A DNA stretch of 5,503 nucleotides from Deltaproteobacteria bacterium. GTDB taxonomy: Bacteria; Desulfobacterota; Dissulfuribacteria; Dissulfuribacterales; JALVPX01. Location: the NCBI GenBank assembly GCA_027061625.1, contig JAMOVF010000153.1, positions 1-5,503 on the forward strand, given 5' to 3'. Shown piece after piece: positions 1 to 5,503 of the stretch. The translations under genes were made by a program, and so were the position numbers. Numbering within the stretch: the stretch's first letter is position 1; the number at the start of each line of letters is the position of its first letter. The notes below the pieces were generated by a model, which ran no database searches, was not told the origin of the DNA, and was given only the letters and a program-made list of their open reading frames with translations.

Positions 1-1161
1 TTTTTTTCTGAAAATTTCAGGTTTGCCAGGCGGGCGGCCTTGCGCACCAGGCCTTTAGTATTTATAGGCCCGCGCTGGGAGGTAATACGGGGCCTTGGAA
101 GCAAAATCAATACAAAGAGGATTGCAAAAGAGCTGAATATTCCGGTTATTCCAGGCTCAGATGCCCCCATTTACAATGAAATAGAGGCTGAAGAAGTGGC
201 TGAGGAGCTCTTTTTTCTCCAAAAGGAGCAAGGAATCAGCAACCCTTCAGTGCTTGTAAAGGCTTCAGCTGGCGGTGGCGGCATGGGCATTGAAGAAGTG
301 TACCATTTGGATGCCTTTAGACGTGTTTACAGACGCATCCAGAGCTATGCAAAACGCCAATTTGGAGATGAAGGCGTGCTGATTGAGCAATGCCTTAAGG
401 ATTACCACCATCTTGAAGTCCAGCTTCTGGGAAGCCAGCATGGAGAAGTGGTTCACTTTGGCACAAGGAACTGCACCATCCAGAGTACAGGAAGGCAGAA
501 AAGGGTGGAGGTTGCACCAGGCTTTGACCCCTATCTCTATGAATATCCCTTTGATGCAGAGAAGCTGCTGAATGATATTGTTGATCATTCTGTAAAACTG
601 GCAAAACATGTGGGGTATGACAGCGTTGGGACATGGGAGTGGGTGGTTACCCGCACAGGCCAGCCATATCTGCTTGAAGTGAACACCAGGATTCAGGTTG
701 AAAATGAGATCTCTGCATATATATCACGGATCAAAAAGAGAAATAGTGAAACCAATTTGATAAGGGAACAGATCAGGGTGGCCTTTGGAGACCGTCTTGG
801 CTTTGATCAGGATGATATATATTTTGAAGGAACCAGCATTGAGCTGCGTATTGTGGCCGAAGATCCGAAGCGGGGTTTTACGCCTTGGTGCGGAACGATT
901 ACTCAGCTTGATTTTCCTGAATATGATTGGTTGAGACTATATACCCATGTACCGCAGGATCGTCCATATCAGATTCCCACAGAATATGATCCCAATTTAT
1001 GCTTGGCCATTGTATGGGGGAAAGATACTGAAGAAGCAAAGGAACGGGCCCGTAAGGTGATATCTCAAACTGTTATAAAAGGAGAAAACTCCTCCGGTGA
1101 GCCCATTGTAACAAATCTTGATTATTTAAATGAACGTTTGGATGATGTGTTGCAATTCTAA
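1..1161 (+). CDS. accC: Biotin carboxylase subunit of an acyl-CoA (probably acetyl-CoA) carboxylase, 5' partial
   Basis: ATP-grasp enzyme that carboxylates biotin on a carrier protein using ATP and bicarbonate, in the cytoplasm. The frame is open from base 1, and the codons before the TTG at 40 encode FFSENFRFARRAA, which fits the GFLSEN region of AccC; so the TTG is not the real start and about 80 N-terminal residues lie upstream. Numbering from base 1 (386 residues visible): the SKIN lysine (35), the ATP-binding lysine and glycine-rich loop VLVKASAGGGGMGI (84-97), HHLEVQ (136-141), the RQK segment (165-167), the acidic metal-ligand positions E213 and E226, the catalytic EVNTRIQVE segment (226-234), and the arginine in DWLRLYTHV. 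Against E. coli AccC (recalled) it differs: Arg replaces His in RHQK, Asn follows QVE in place of His, about seven extra residues precede LIREQ, and the GKL lysine is lost. It is too short to be a multidomain pyruvate carboxylase and lacks a carrier domain. The next gene starts 24 bases on. Biotin carboxylase fold: very likely; acetyl-CoA pathway: inferred from neighbours. Confidence 0.9.
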   Translation, partial: FFSENFRFARRAALRTRPLVFIGPRWEVIRGLGSKINTKRIAKELNIPVIPGSDAPIYNEIEAEEVAEELFFLQKEQGISNPSVLVKASAGGGGMGIEEVYHLDAFRRVYRRIQSYAKRQFGDEGVLIEQCLKDYHHLEVQLLGSQHGEVVHFGTRNCTIQSTGRQKRVEVAPGFDPYLYEYPFDAEKLLNDIVDHSVKLAKHVGYDSVGTWEWVVTRTGQPYLLEVNTRIQVENEISAYISRIKKRNSETNLIREQIRVAFGDRLGFDQDDIYFEGTSIELRIVAEDPKRGFTPWCGTITQLDFPEYDWLRLYTHVPQDRPYQIPTEYDPNLCLAIVWGKDTEEAKERARKVISQTVIKGENSSGEPIVTNLDYLNERLDDVLQF

Positions 1162-1166
1162 GCTCC

Positions 1167-1179
1167 ATCCAAATTGGAT
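1167..1179. repeat. Short perfect palindrome over the translation start region of the fused carboxyltransferase
   Basis: ATCCAA and TTGGAT flank a single A, forming a perfect 6-base inverted repeat that fills most of the 24-base gap between the biotin carboxylase and the carboxyltransferase. As RNA it could form only a weak five-pair stem with a three-base loop. The right arm contains GGA (1176-1178), seven bases before the ATG at 1186, which is the only Shine-Dalgarno-like sequence there. It is not a terminator, since no T-run follows. It could be chance, a weak translational control hairpin or a small operator. Confidence 0.35.
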
Positions 1180-1185
1180 TAATAT

Positions 1186-3462
1186 ATGAGTGTCAGCAAA
1201 ATAGATATGGAAGATGCGAGCAAACTATTAAGTGCGCTTATCGACCGTATTAATTATTTAATTGATATTAAAAAAGACCCTGAATGGGCAGACCTTGATG
1301 AGCTTCTGGAAAGGGCTTCTGCCTTACGCCAGGCCCAGTTTGAACTAAGCGAGGAAGAATACCGCAGCAGGCTTGAACGTATTGAAGACAGGGTATCTTT
1401 TCTTGAAGACCGCGTTGCGGAAAAACTCACACCCGCTGAGATTGTAAATATTGTAAGAAGCCCCCAGCGCTTCACCCTCCAAGATATTTTAGATAACGTA
1501 TATGACTCTTATACAGAGCTAGGTGGTGATGGTGAAAGAAATGTTGACCCTGCTGTGGTAGTGGCAAGGGCAACTATCTCACGCAGGGTAAAGAATAAGA
1601 TCTATAGCCACCAAGTTATGGTTATAGGCCACGAAAAGGGCCGTGGCGAAGAGTTCAGAAACGGCGGAAGCGCAAAGCCCTGGGGAAATGCCAAGGCGCT
1701 TCAATATATGAAGGTTGCTGAAAATGAGGGAATTCCCATCCACTTTTTCATATTCACCCCAGGCTCTTTTCCCATAGAAGACTATCCAGGAGCTGCCCAG
1801 CAGATAGCCCGCAATATTTACGCCATGGCCAAGCTGAGGGTTCCCATGGTCTCCTTCATCTCCGAAGGCGGTTCTGGAGGAGCTGAGGCCATCGGCCTTT
1901 CAGACATGAGGCTTATGGGCTCTAGAGGCTACTATTCTGTGATTTCGCCCGAGGGCGCAGCAGCCATTGAGGGCAAGATCAGGGAAGGTCAGCGGGTTCC
2001 CAAAGAGCTGATAGAGAAGTGCGCAGAACAGCTCCATATGACTGCAGCAGACAACCTGAAGCTGGGCACCATAGACAAGGTTATTGAAGAGCCTGCCCTT
2101 GGGGCAAGGCGGGATGATTTTGCATTCTTCAGGCGCTTGAGATATGAGATGATCAAGGCCACAGATGAAGTAGTGCTCAACACAAAAAGCTTTAAAACAT
2201 TCCGTGCATATGCTCTCCGCAGGAAAAAGGCGGAAGAGGTGGAATCCACCACCTTTGATGTAGTGGTGAATTGGAGTCTTACCGATGCTGAGACAAAAAG
2301 GCTGCTTGTGCATAGATCCCACAAATACAGAAATATGGGAACTGATTTTGTGATTGAGCCTGAAGAGAGCAGCCTGCCTGGTCTGAAAGATGTAAAGGAA
2401 ATACTCAAAAATTGCTACTATGAGGCACGCTACGGCCTGCTTAAGACTCACAGGCGGAATTTCCAAAAAGTGCTTGCAGAAGTTTCTGGAGAAGGTTCAG
2501 TGCTGCTCCGCACAGTTACAGAACCAGTAAAAGCAGCCTATGATTTTGTTTTTCCAGAACCTGAGCGTCCTAAAAGGCTTCACAGGGCAAATGGGGTAGA
2601 TACGCAATCCATCTTCCTTGAAGAGTGGGAACAATATGTAAGCCCTCTGGCCAATGAAGACCGTACGGTTACCTGTCCTAATGCAGAAAAATATGGGTGC
2701 CAGGATCTATGGGTGCCAGACCTCTATGGCGAATCCTGCGGTGTGTGCCCTACATGCGGTCACCATTTTCCCCTGGAATATCAGTGGTATCTGAAAAATC
2801 TCTTTGACAGGGATTCCTTTCAAGAATTCAATGAACATATATCGTCTGGAAATCCACTCAATTTCGAGGGTTTTGGCCCCCGCTTGAAGCGGGATATGCA
2901 GCGTACCGGCAGGCGCTGCGCCATTATAACAGCAGATGCCAAGATTAGAGGCATCAAAGTGGTAGTAGCAATGCTATACAGCAACTTTAGAAGCGGCACT
3001 GTGGGCACTGCTGAAGGGGAAAAATTTGTAAGGGCGTGTGACAAGGCAAGGATTACCCGCAGGCCCCTTCTGGCCTATATACACACCACAGGTGGAATCA
3101 GAATCCAGGAAGGCACGCTTGGTGTGGTGCAGATGCCCAAATGTACCCTGGCAGTGCGTGAGTATATAGACAGCGGCGGTCTCTACATAGTGGTTTATGA
3201 CAATAACTCTTATGCCGGCCCTGTGGCTAGCTTCCTAGGTTGTTCGCCTTACCAGTTTGCTATCCGTTCATCCAGGATCGGTTTTGCTGGCCCAAGGGTT
3301 ATAAGGGAAACCACTGGGGAAGATGTGCCTCCAGATTATCATGCTGCCAGAAATGCCTTGAGCAGGGGCCATATACAGGGCATATGGGACAGGAAGGACT
3401 TTAGAAAGAATCTCTACGATGCGCTGCTTCGTATGGGCAGCCCAAGCCTCTATTACAGGTAG
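1186..3462 (+). CDS. accDA: Fused acetyl-CoA carboxylase carboxyltransferase, AccA-like (alpha) half followed by AccD-like (beta) half
   Basis: Transfers the carboxyl group from carboxybiotin to an acyl-CoA, most likely acetyl-CoA to give malonyl-CoA, in the cytoplasm. The 758-residue protein joins two subunits that are separate in E. coli. Residues about 35-90 are helical and charged like the AccA N-terminus. The AccA crotonase-like domain (about 85-330) shows SPQRFTLQDI, GHEKGRG (148-154), the oxyanion-type EGGSGGAEAIG (227-237) and SVISPEG (251-257). Residues about 330-490 form a linker I do not recognise. The AccD half (about 495-758) begins with a Cys zinc ribbon (497-524), then FVRA, TTGGIRIQEG (634-643), DNNSYAGPVASF (672-683) and GFAGPRVI (699-706). 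The alpha-then-beta order is the reverse of PccB-type single-chain carboxyltransferases. The ATG at 1186 is chosen because it keeps the whole N-terminal helix; its ribosome site is weak. An ATG at 1207 is a possible alternative. Family assignment is secure; acetyl-CoA rather than propionyl-CoA is inferred from the AccA/AccD resemblance. Confidence 0.93.
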   Translation: MSVSKIDMEDASKLLSALIDRINYLIDIKKDPEWADLDELLERASALRQAQFELSEEEYRSRLERIEDRVSFLEDRVAEKLTPAEIVNIVRSPQRFTLQDILDNVYDSYTELGGDGERNVDPAVVVARATISRRVKNKIYSHQVMVIGHEKGRGEEFRNGGSAKPWGNAKALQYMKVAENEGIPIHFFIFTPGSFPIEDYPGAAQQIARNIYAMAKLRVPMVSFISEGGSGGAEAIGLSDMRLMGSRGYYSVISPEGAAAIEGKIREGQRVPKELIEKCAEQLHMTAADNLKLGTIDKVIEEPALGARRDDFAFFRRLRYEMIKATDEVVLNTKSFKTFRAYALRRKKAEEVESTTFDVVVNWSLTDAETKRLLVHRSHKYRNMGTDFVIEPEESSLPGLKDVKEILKNCYYEARYGLLKTHRRNFQKVLAEVSGEGSVLLRTVTEPVKAAYDFVFPEPERPKRLHRANGVDTQSIFLEEWEQYVSPLANEDRTVTCPNAEKYGCQDLWVPDLYGESCGVCPTCGHHFPLEYQWYLKNLFDRDSFQEFNEHISSGNPLNFEGFGPRLKRDMQRTGRRCAIITADAKIRGIKVVVAMLYSNFRSGTVGTAEGEKFVRACDKARITRRPLLAYIHTTGGIRIQEGTLGVVQMPKCTLAVREYIDSGGLYIVVYDNNSYAGPVASFLGCSPYQFAIRSSRIGFAGPRVIRETTGEDVPPDYHAARNALSRGHIQGIWDRKDFRKNLYDALLRMGSPSLYYR
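2674..2757 (+). other. Zinc-ribbon segment of the AccD-like half with altered cysteine spacing
   Basis: Cysteines fall at residues 497, 505, 518, 521 and 524 of the fusion protein. The pair C521/C524 followed by GHH aligns with the second knuckle of bacterial AccD (CPKCDHH in E. coli), and C505 lies exactly 15 residues before it as in the usual pattern. The first ligand of the usual C-x2-C is moved, so the first knuckle reads C-x7-C, and C518 is an additional cysteine. Zinc binding is known for AccD and is inferred here. Confidence 0.75.
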
Positions 3463-3468
3463 AAGGTT

Positions 3469-3474
3469 AAAGGA
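3469..3474 (+). promoter_or_regulatory. Ribosome binding site of the biotin carrier gene
   Basis: AAAGGA lies in the 15-base gap after the carboxyltransferase stop, only three bases before the ATG at 3478. An additional purine-rich AGAAGG sits at 3461-3466 with a spacing of 11 bases. Either could serve, and together they support the ATG at 3478 as the start. Confidence 0.55.
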
Positions 3475-3477
3475 ATT

Positions 3478-4128
3478 ATGGCAGGGGATATAAACTTAAA
3501 TGACCTATTGAGGCGCTACCGTACTCATCCCTTTGAGGACTATGTAGTTGAAACGCCCCATACAGGCAAAATTGCACTGAAGGTGGAACAAGGCCAGGAA
3601 GTAAAAGGCCCGTCAGGGAAGTGGGGCCAAAAGCCAGGCACCCTGCTTTTTGTACTGGAAAGGGAGCGAAACCCCAAAAAGATATATTCTAAGAGCACAG
3701 GCGTTGTCTCAGAAGTGCGTACCGATCTTGATGATACTTTTGTGGAGGCAGGAGAGCCGCTTCTCACCATACAGCATAGGCTCAACAAAGAAGAGATAAT
3801 AGACCGCATCTTGAAAGAGGTGCTCTCCATTTATTCCGCTCCTCAAAGGGCCAGATATTTCCTGATGCCCGAGATTGCAACCCAGATCGAAAAAGATATT
3901 GAAAAAGGTGTGCCTATAAAAAAAGGAGATGAAGTGTTGATAATGTCTCTCATGAAGAGGGATACCATACTTGAATATGATGGGGAGCCAGGGGTCATCT
4001 ATAAAGTTTATTTCCAGTCAGGCCAGACAGTTGAACAAGGCCAGCCCCTGCTGGGAGTGTGTCCTCCAACAAAACTCCAATATGTGCAGAAAGTGGTGCA
4101 GCGCATTAGAACTGAATGGGATGAATAG
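3478..4128 (+). CDS. Biotin carrier protein of the carboxylase, with two biotinyl/lipoyl-type barrels
   Basis: Carries the biotin that shuttles the carboxyl group between the biotin carboxylase and the carboxyltransferase encoded just upstream. The 216-residue protein has no signal peptide or membrane segment. Two hammerhead (biotinyl/lipoyl) domains are visible. The first (about 22-99) shows TPHTGKIALKVEQGQEV, then STGVVSEV and AGEPLLTI, but at the place of the modified lysine it has Arg (about residue 64, in LERERNP). The second (about 128-195) has MSLMKRD with Lys160 at the biotinylation position, followed by GVIYKV, SGQTVEQGQPLLGV. The usual target is MKM flanked by EA; here it is LMKR. 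A charged helical stretch (about 101-125) joins the barrels. E. coli AccB is 156 residues with one barrel and a Pro/Ala-rich linker, neither of which matches here. Its stop codon overlaps the cobS start by one base. Membership of the biotinyl/lipoyl family is clear; biotin rather than lipoate is inferred from neighbours, and I withhold accB because the architecture differs. Confidence 0.85.
   Translation: MAGDINLNDLLRRYRTHPFEDYVVETPHTGKIALKVEQGQEVKGPSGKWGQKPGTLLFVLERERNPKKIYSKSTGVVSEVRTDLDDTFVEAGEPLLTIQHRLNKEEIIDRILKEVLSIYSAPQRARYFLMPEIATQIEKDIEKGVPIKKGDEVLIMSLMKRDTILEYDGEPGVIYKVYFQSGQTVEQGQPLLGVCPPTKLQYVQKVVQRIRTEWDE
3955..3957 (+). other. Predicted biotin attachment lysine codon
   Basis: AAG encodes Lys160 in MSLMKRD of the carrier protein, at the hairpin position that biotin protein ligase modifies in the family. 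The residue after it is Arg in place of the usual Met. No other lysine in the two barrels occupies the equivalent turn. Confidence 0.7.
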
Positions 4129-4886
4129 TGGCAAGGCCAATTATCAAGAGATTTATTGCTGCACTCCAATTCCTTACGATATTCCGTATAAAAAATGATC
4201 TGAATCTTGAAAGATCAGATTTTTCCGCTTCTCTGGCCTTTTTTCCTTTTATAGGCCTGCTTTTAGGGCTTATTCTTGCCCTTTTGGGGTATCTTTTTGC
4301 AAAATCATTTCCTACCCTGGTTGCAGGGGCCATGTTGTGCGCATTCCATGCCTTCTTTACCAGGGGCCTGCACCTTGATGGCCTTGCAGATGTGGCAGAT
4401 GCCTTGGGAAGCCATAAACCCAGGGAACAAGCCTTGAAAATCATGAAAGATAGCTGCACTGGTGCTATAGGCGTTATTGCCTTGGCATTAGCACTTATTT
4501 TAAAAAGCAGCGCTTTAGGAGAGCTGGTACAGAGCGGGGCCTTTAAGTTTATTATCCTGGTGCCTTGCCTGGCGCGTTTCAGCCTCAATGTGCTTGCCGC
4601 CCTTTCCGTTTACGCTAGGCCTGAAGGAGGACTTGGGGAGTCATTTGTGGGTACTGAAGCCAAGAGACCCCTTGTACCTGCCTTTATTACAGCACTCTTG
4701 GCAGGGATATTTCTTGCTGGCATTGGTGGCTTTTTCCTTGTGGCAGCTATAATGCTTTTGGCAGCCTTTTTTGCCTTTTTTTTCAAAAAGAGACTGGGCG
4801 GAGTTACTGGAGATGTTTTAGGCTTCCAGGTCGAGATATCTGAGACGATATTGCTCATAATAGGCACTGCCATGCATCATGGATAG
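4128..4886 (+). CDS. cobS: Adenosylcobinamide-GDP ribazoletransferase (cobalamin-5'-phosphate synthase)
   Basis: Integral inner-membrane enzyme that joins adenosylcobinamide-GDP to alpha-ribazole or its 5'-phosphate, releasing GMP, to complete the lower ligand of cobalamin. The 252-residue length matches the family (E. coli about 247). Visible landmarks: ALQFLTIFRI (12-21), FFPFIGLLLG (38-47), the conserved acidic GLHLDGLADVADAL (80-93), IMKDS (105-109), AR (149-150), PEGGLGESFVG (165-175) and GGVTGDVLG (224-232) followed by E235 and E239. Hydrophobic stretches at about 34-56, 62-78, 113-128, 138-160, 183-219 and 238-248 give a polytopic protein. The Arg usual after MKDS/MRDS is Cys110 here. 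The GTG start shares its first base with the carrier gene's TAG stop; GGGA at 4118-4121, six bases upstream, is the likely ribosome site, and the overlap suggests translational coupling. The only doubt is regulation, not identity. Confidence 0.95.
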   Translation: MARPIIKRFIAALQFLTIFRIKNDLNLERSDFSASLAFFPFIGLLLGLILALLGYLFAKSFPTLVAGAMLCAFHAFFTRGLHLDGLADVADALGSHKPREQALKIMKDSCTGAIGVIALALALILKSSALGELVQSGAFKFIILVPCLARFSLNVLAALSVYARPEGGLGESFVGTEAKRPLVPAFITALLAGIFLAGIGGFFLVAAIMLLAAFFAFFFKKRLGGVTGDVLGFQVEISETILLIIGTAMHHG

Positions 4887-5503
4887 ATCAAAAAATTTCC
4901 AGCCTACCAGGATCTTTCTGCTGCGCCACGGACATATAGACAATCCAAATGGAAATTTTTACAGCCAGCAGGATGTGCCCTTGTCTGAAAAAGGAAAAAA
5001 ACAGAGCCGTGAGGTGGCTAGGCTTCTTGAGCCTGTTTCATTCAAGGCCATTTTTTCCAGCGATCTATCAAGAAGCCTATACCTCGCGCGCCTGCTTGCT
5101 AAGTCAAGGGAGCTTACCGTGGTGAAAAGGCGGGAATTGCGGGAGGTGGACTTCGGCGCATGGAGCGGTCTAACATGGTCGGAAATAGATGAGCTATATC
5201 CTGGCCAGTTAAAGAAAAGGATGGATAATCTGGAACATTACAGGCCGCCTGGTGGTGAAAATCTGGCAGATGTAAGGAAACGGGTTCTAAAGATAGTTGA
5301 CGAAATTCTGCAAAAAATGCGTGGAGATACGGTGGCAATCATTGCCCACGGAGGCACAAACAGGATAATACTATCACACTTCCTTAAAGTACCAATCCAA
5401 GACTGTTTTTGTCTAGGGCAAGACTACTGCTGCATCAATGAAGTTCAGATATTTCAAGATGGCAATGTGGTACTAGAAAGACTTAACTGGAAAAATAGAG
5501 TTT
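4879..5503 (+). CDS. cobC: Histidine phosphatase family protein, probable alpha-ribazole phosphatase, 3' partial
   Basis: Soluble phosphatase of the phosphoglycerate-mutase-like histidine phosphatase superfamily. As CobC it would remove the 5'-phosphate from alpha-ribazole-5'-phosphate or adenosylcobalamin-5'-phosphate, the step beside CobS. The frame is open from the ATG at 4879 to the last base, giving 208 residues. The catalytic motif LLRHGHID has His17 as the phosphorylated residue; Arg16 and Arg65 (SSDLSRSL) bind phosphate; LREVDFGAWSG supplies Glu89, the probable acid/base; PPGGEN is at 123-128; and AHGGTNR carries the second His157. The tail, DYCCINEVQIF followed by a short beta-hairpin, resembles the C-terminal end of CobC and PhoE-like proteins, so few residues are probably missing. 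The ATG overlaps the last eight bases of cobS and has no clear ribosome site, so coupling to cobS translation is likely. The superfamily is certain; CobC rests mainly on the neighbour, and a general phosphatase is the alternative. Confidence 0.88.
   Translation, partial: MDRSKNFQPTRIFLLRHGHIDNPNGNFYSQQDVPLSEKGKKQSREVARLLEPVSFKAIFSSDLSRSLYLARLLAKSRELTVVKRRELREVDFGAWSGLTWSEIDELYPGQLKKRMDNLEHYRPPGGENLADVRKRVLKIVDEILQKMRGDTVAIIAHGGTNRIILSHFLKVPIQDCFCLGQDYCCINEVQIFQDGNVVLERLNWKNRV

Noticed and set aside
1..7. T-run as the tail of a terminator from an upstream gene
   Set aside because: It lies in frame within the biotin carboxylase coding sequence as Phe codons, and no hairpin can be seen before it.
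40..42. TTG at 40 as the true start of the biotin carboxylase
   Set aside because: The frame is open to base 1 and the upstream residues match the SEN-F region of AccC, so the gene continues out of the window.
1989..2408. 139-codon minus-strand frame
   Set aside because: Antisense to the AccA-like half and the linker; Ser/Leu-rich composition typical of a shadow frame.
1900..2466. 188-codon open frame on the minus strand inside the carboxyltransferase gene
   Set aside because: It is fully antisense to a gene with clear domain conservation, its product shows no recognisable domain, and it has no supporting context.
1..4128. Pyruvate carboxylase or a multidomain biotin enzyme
   Set aside because: No HMGL-like carboxyltransferase domain is present; the carboxyltransferase is of the crotonase-like AccA/AccD type.
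3971..4198. 75-codon + frame spanning the end of the carrier gene and the start of cobS
   Set aside because: Overlaps two conserved genes in another frame and resembles no protein I know.
4106..4588. 160-codon minus-strand frame across the carrier-cobS junction
   Set aside because: Antisense to well-supported cobS; its basic Lys/Arg/Ala-rich product reflects the reverse complement of membrane-segment codons.
4860..4890. Terminator or promoter between cobS and cobC
   Set aside because: The two genes overlap by eight bases and there is no stem followed by a T-run or recognisable promoter pair.

Overview
The window is gap-free coding sequence on the + strand with no RNA genes, mobile elements, CRISPR arrays or transcription terminators that I can see. 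It holds five tightly packed genes, the first and last cut by the window edges. The longest intergenic gap is 24 bases and the last three genes are nearly or actually overlapping, so the whole stretch reads as one operon transcribed left to right.

Region 1 to about 4128 encodes the parts of a biotin-dependent acyl-CoA carboxylase, most likely acetyl-CoA carboxylase: a divergent biotin carboxylase missing its N-terminus (1-1161), a fused carboxyltransferase in which an AccA-like half precedes an AccD-like half (1186-3462), and a two-barrel biotin carrier protein (3478-4128). Together they would carboxylate biotin on the carrier with ATP and bicarbonate, then transfer the carboxyl group to an acyl-CoA, giving malonyl-CoA for fatty acid synthesis if the acceptor is acetyl-CoA.

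Region 4128-5503 switches to cobalamin (vitamin B12) nucleotide-loop assembly: cobS, the membrane adenosylcobinamide-GDP ribazoletransferase, followed with an 8-base overlap by a histidine phosphatase best read as CobC, alpha-ribazole phosphatase. The CobS and CobC reactions are functionally adjacent; their link to the carboxylase is by position only.

The organism is a bacterium. The fused AccA-AccD with a separate divergent biotin carboxylase and carrier, next to cobS and cobC, recalls from memory the arrangement in sulfate-reducing and syntrophic Desulfobacterota (the former Deltaproteobacteria). That assignment is an inference from gene architecture and is not proven by the sequence. I see no wholly unknown system here; the interest lies in the unusual architecture and altered motifs of the carboxylase.
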